Assembly: GCA_031257955.1 (NCBI GenBank)
Contig: JAIRNQ010000170.1
Coordinates: forward strand, 1 to 6,498
Direction of reading: 5' to 3'
DNA length: 6,498 nucleotides
Source: Deltaproteobacteria bacterium
GTDB taxonomy: Bacteria; Desulfobacterota; Desulfarculia; Adiutricales; Adiutricaceae
The position numbers and the translations under genes were made by a program. The notes under the pieces are model-generated. The model saw only the letters and a program-made list of their open reading frames with translations, ran no database searches and was not told the DNA's origin. Shown one piece after another: positions 5,088 to 6,498 of the stretch. Position 1 is the stretch's first letter. Every line of letters begins with the position of its first letter.

Positions 5088-6498
5088 TAATCGAGTTTTT
5101 GGAAGGGGGCTCTTTCACCTTGGGCTTCGTCACCAACGCCCAGGCCGCCAGGGGGCGGATGGAAGTGTTGTTGGCCGGCGGTCGGAGCCTGTTCGTCGCC
5201 CCGGTCCGGATCTTGCTCTCCTCCGAGTCCGAAGAGCCCCAGGACAAGGCCGCCCGGAAGGCCATCCTGGCCGAGATCGAATCCAAACGGGAGAGCCTGG
5301 CCCAAAGCGTCGATCTGGAAGCCCTTTGGGAAGTTTTGGAGGGCGAGGGCCCAGAATTTAACTATGAAGAATTGGCCGGCCTTTCTTTTGGCCGGGATCC
5401 CGGCCCAGATGAGATCTCCGGCCTCTTTAGGGCCATCCAGTATGACGGATCGCTCTTCGATTTTTTTCCAGACAAAGCCCGTAGGCGCGATCAGGGCGAA
5501 GTGGACCGGCTCCGGAGAGACAAGGCCGAGCGGGAGCAGAAGCGGAAGTTTTTGACCGAGGGGGCCGAGTGGTTGTCCGAGTCGGAGAAGGGACGCCTTT
5601 GCCCCGAACCGCCCGGCGCCGACCGGGTGGCCAAATGGCTAACGGATTACGTCCTGGAAGGATCGGCTGCCCAAAAATCCATGGAAGCCAAGGAACTTCT
5701 TTCCATGGCCTCCTTTCCGACTAACCCGGCTGGGGCTTTTGCCGCCCTGGTGAGCGTCGGTCGCCTAAACCGCCACGAAAATCTGGCCTTCCTGCGCCTG
5801 GGCCTGAAAAAAGACTTTGACGAAGAGGTCCTGGCCGAGGCCAAAACCCTGGCCCATACTTTTAATCTTCGCGGGGAACCTCGCCTGGATCTGAGCGCCT
5901 TGCCCACGATCACCGTGGACGCCCCCGGGGCCATGGAGTATGACGACGCCCTCTCCCTGGAGACCTTGGAGGGCGGGAAAGTGAGGCTGGGCTTACACAT
6001 CGCCGACGTGGCCGCCATCGTCCCGCCCGACTCCCTGGTGGACAAATGGGCCATGAACATGTCCAGCGCCATCTATCTTCCGGAAGGCCGCCAGGGCATG
6101 CTACCCGACATCTTGATCGATAAAGTCGTTTCCCTTAAGGTCGGCGAGATTAGACCGGCCTTTTCCCTTTTAGCCACGCTTGATTCCGAAGGCAATGTTC
6201 TGGAAAGTGAGTTTAAGCCTAGCTTAGTTTCCATCGATGTACAGATATCCTTTAACCAAGCCAACGAAATGCTGGAAAACGGCGGGTCCTTCGCCATTCT
6301 GGAGCCCCTGGAAGCCTTGGCCCAAAAGCTCCTTCGAAACCGCCTGGCCAACGATGGCCAAAGCCTGGGCCTTCCGCATCTGACCGTCATCCTGAACGAA
6401 GCTGGACTGCCGGAGTTAAGGCTAAGCGACGACGGCAACCGGGCCAACGTTATGGTCGGCGAGCTCATGGTTCTGGGGAACCACTTGGCCGCCAAGAC
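5084..6498 (+). CDS. RNase II/R-family 3'-5' exoribonuclease (3' end cut off by the window)
   Basis: The frame runs open from the GTG at 5084 to the window edge (471 codons), so the N-terminal region and the front half of the catalytic RNB domain are present. The family degrades RNA processively from the 3' end using metal ions. Residues 1-45 (MIIEFLEGGSFTLGFVTN...) form a small N-terminal domain like that of the bacterial and plastid RNase II-like branch. Residues 130-160 are a highly charged, probably helical stretch. The RNB domain starts near DLSALPTITVD (269-279). The four metal-binding acidic positions (D201, D207, D209 and D210 of E. coli RNase II) correspond to D279, E285, D287 and D288, so the second is Glu instead of Asp. 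LHIADVAAIVP (304-314) and SAIYLPEGRQGMLPDIL (328-344) are further family blocks. The start is set by GGGAGG 8 nt upstream; the frame is blocked by a stop at 4907-4909. No S1 domain is visible because the C-terminus is missing, so RNase R versus RNase II cannot be settled. Confidence 0.9.
   Translation, partial: MIIEFLEGGSFTLGFVTNAQAARGRMEVLLAGGRSLFVAPVRILLSSESEEPQDKAARKAILAEIESKRESLAQSVDLEALWEVLEGEGPEFNYEELAGLSFGRDPGPDEISGLFRAIQYDGSLFDFFPDKARRRDQGEVDRLRRDKAEREQKRKFLTEGAEWLSESEKGRLCPEPPGADRVAKWLTDYVLEGSAAQKSMEAKELLSMASFPTNPAGAFAALVSVGRLNRHENLAFLRLGLKKDFDEEVLAEAKTLAHTFNLRGEPRLDLSALPTITVDAPGAMEYDDALSLETLEGGKVRLGLHIADVAAIVPPDSLVDKWAMNMSSAIYLPEGRQGMLPDILIDKVVSLKVGEIRPAFSLLATLDSEGNVLESEFKPSLVSIDVQISFNQANEMLENGGSFAILEPLEALAQKLLRNRLANDGQSLGLPHLTVILNEAGLPELRLSDDGNRANVMVGELMVLGNHLAAK

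Noticed and set aside
252..6495. Numerous minus-strand open frames of 60-150 codons
   Set aside because: They lie opposite well-conserved genes and arise from the G+C-rich codon pattern. None shows a recognisable motif.
1..6498. Mobile element, CRISPR array, defence or toxin-antitoxin system
   Set aside because: No transposase or integrase motifs, terminal inverted repeats, regularly spaced repeats or small toxin-like genes are visible. Composition is uniform across the lpx-msbA and RNase genes, so there is no sign of recent transfer.

Overview
The window (about 60% G+C by eye, all genes on the + strand) reads as a lipid A assembly block from a Gram-negative bacterium, followed by an RNase II/R-family gene. 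The UDP-2,3-diacylglucosamine hydrolase is LpxI, not LpxH. The order lpxA-lpxI-lpxB-msbA, together with the style of the RNase, points to a deltaproteobacterium (Desulfobacterota and relatives). That placement is an inference from gene order and family, and no genus can be named from the sequence alone.

Layout: 1-623 is the 3' three-quarters of lpxA. 620-1669 is lpxI, which overlaps lpxA by 4 nt (GTGA). 1662-2822 is lpxB, which overlaps lpxI by 8 nt. After a gap of about 115 nt that contains a possible 20-codon leader ORF, 2939-4786 is msbA (TTG alternative start at 2891). 4787-5083 is a roughly 300-nt non-coding stretch rich in inverted repeats. 5084-6498 is the start of a ribonuclease gene that runs off the window.

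How the genes work together: LpxA acylates UDP-GlcNAc. LpxI cleaves UDP-2,3-diacylglucosamine to lipid X plus UMP. LpxB joins lipid X to a second UDP-2,3-diacylglucosamine to make the tetra-acyl disaccharide. MsbA flips the finished core-lipid A across the inner membrane. Their overlaps indicate one co-transcribed, translationally coupled unit. The RNase is probably a separate unit.

The protein-coding content is conventional. The more interesting signals lie in expression control. The RNase Shine-Dalgarno sequence (5070-5075) is fully contained in a perfect 6-bp GC hairpin, with a second, very strong 13-bp hairpin about 45 nt upstream. Both msbA and the RNase are preceded by short ORFs that have their own plausible ribosome sites and end in 4-nt stop/start overlaps. 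A few catalytic-motif substitutions (RNase Asp to Glu, LpxB Glu to Val, an LpxA insertion near the acyl-chain pocket) and a low-complexity C-terminal tail on LpxI also deserve checking. I see no mobile element, CRISPR array, tRNA or rRNA.
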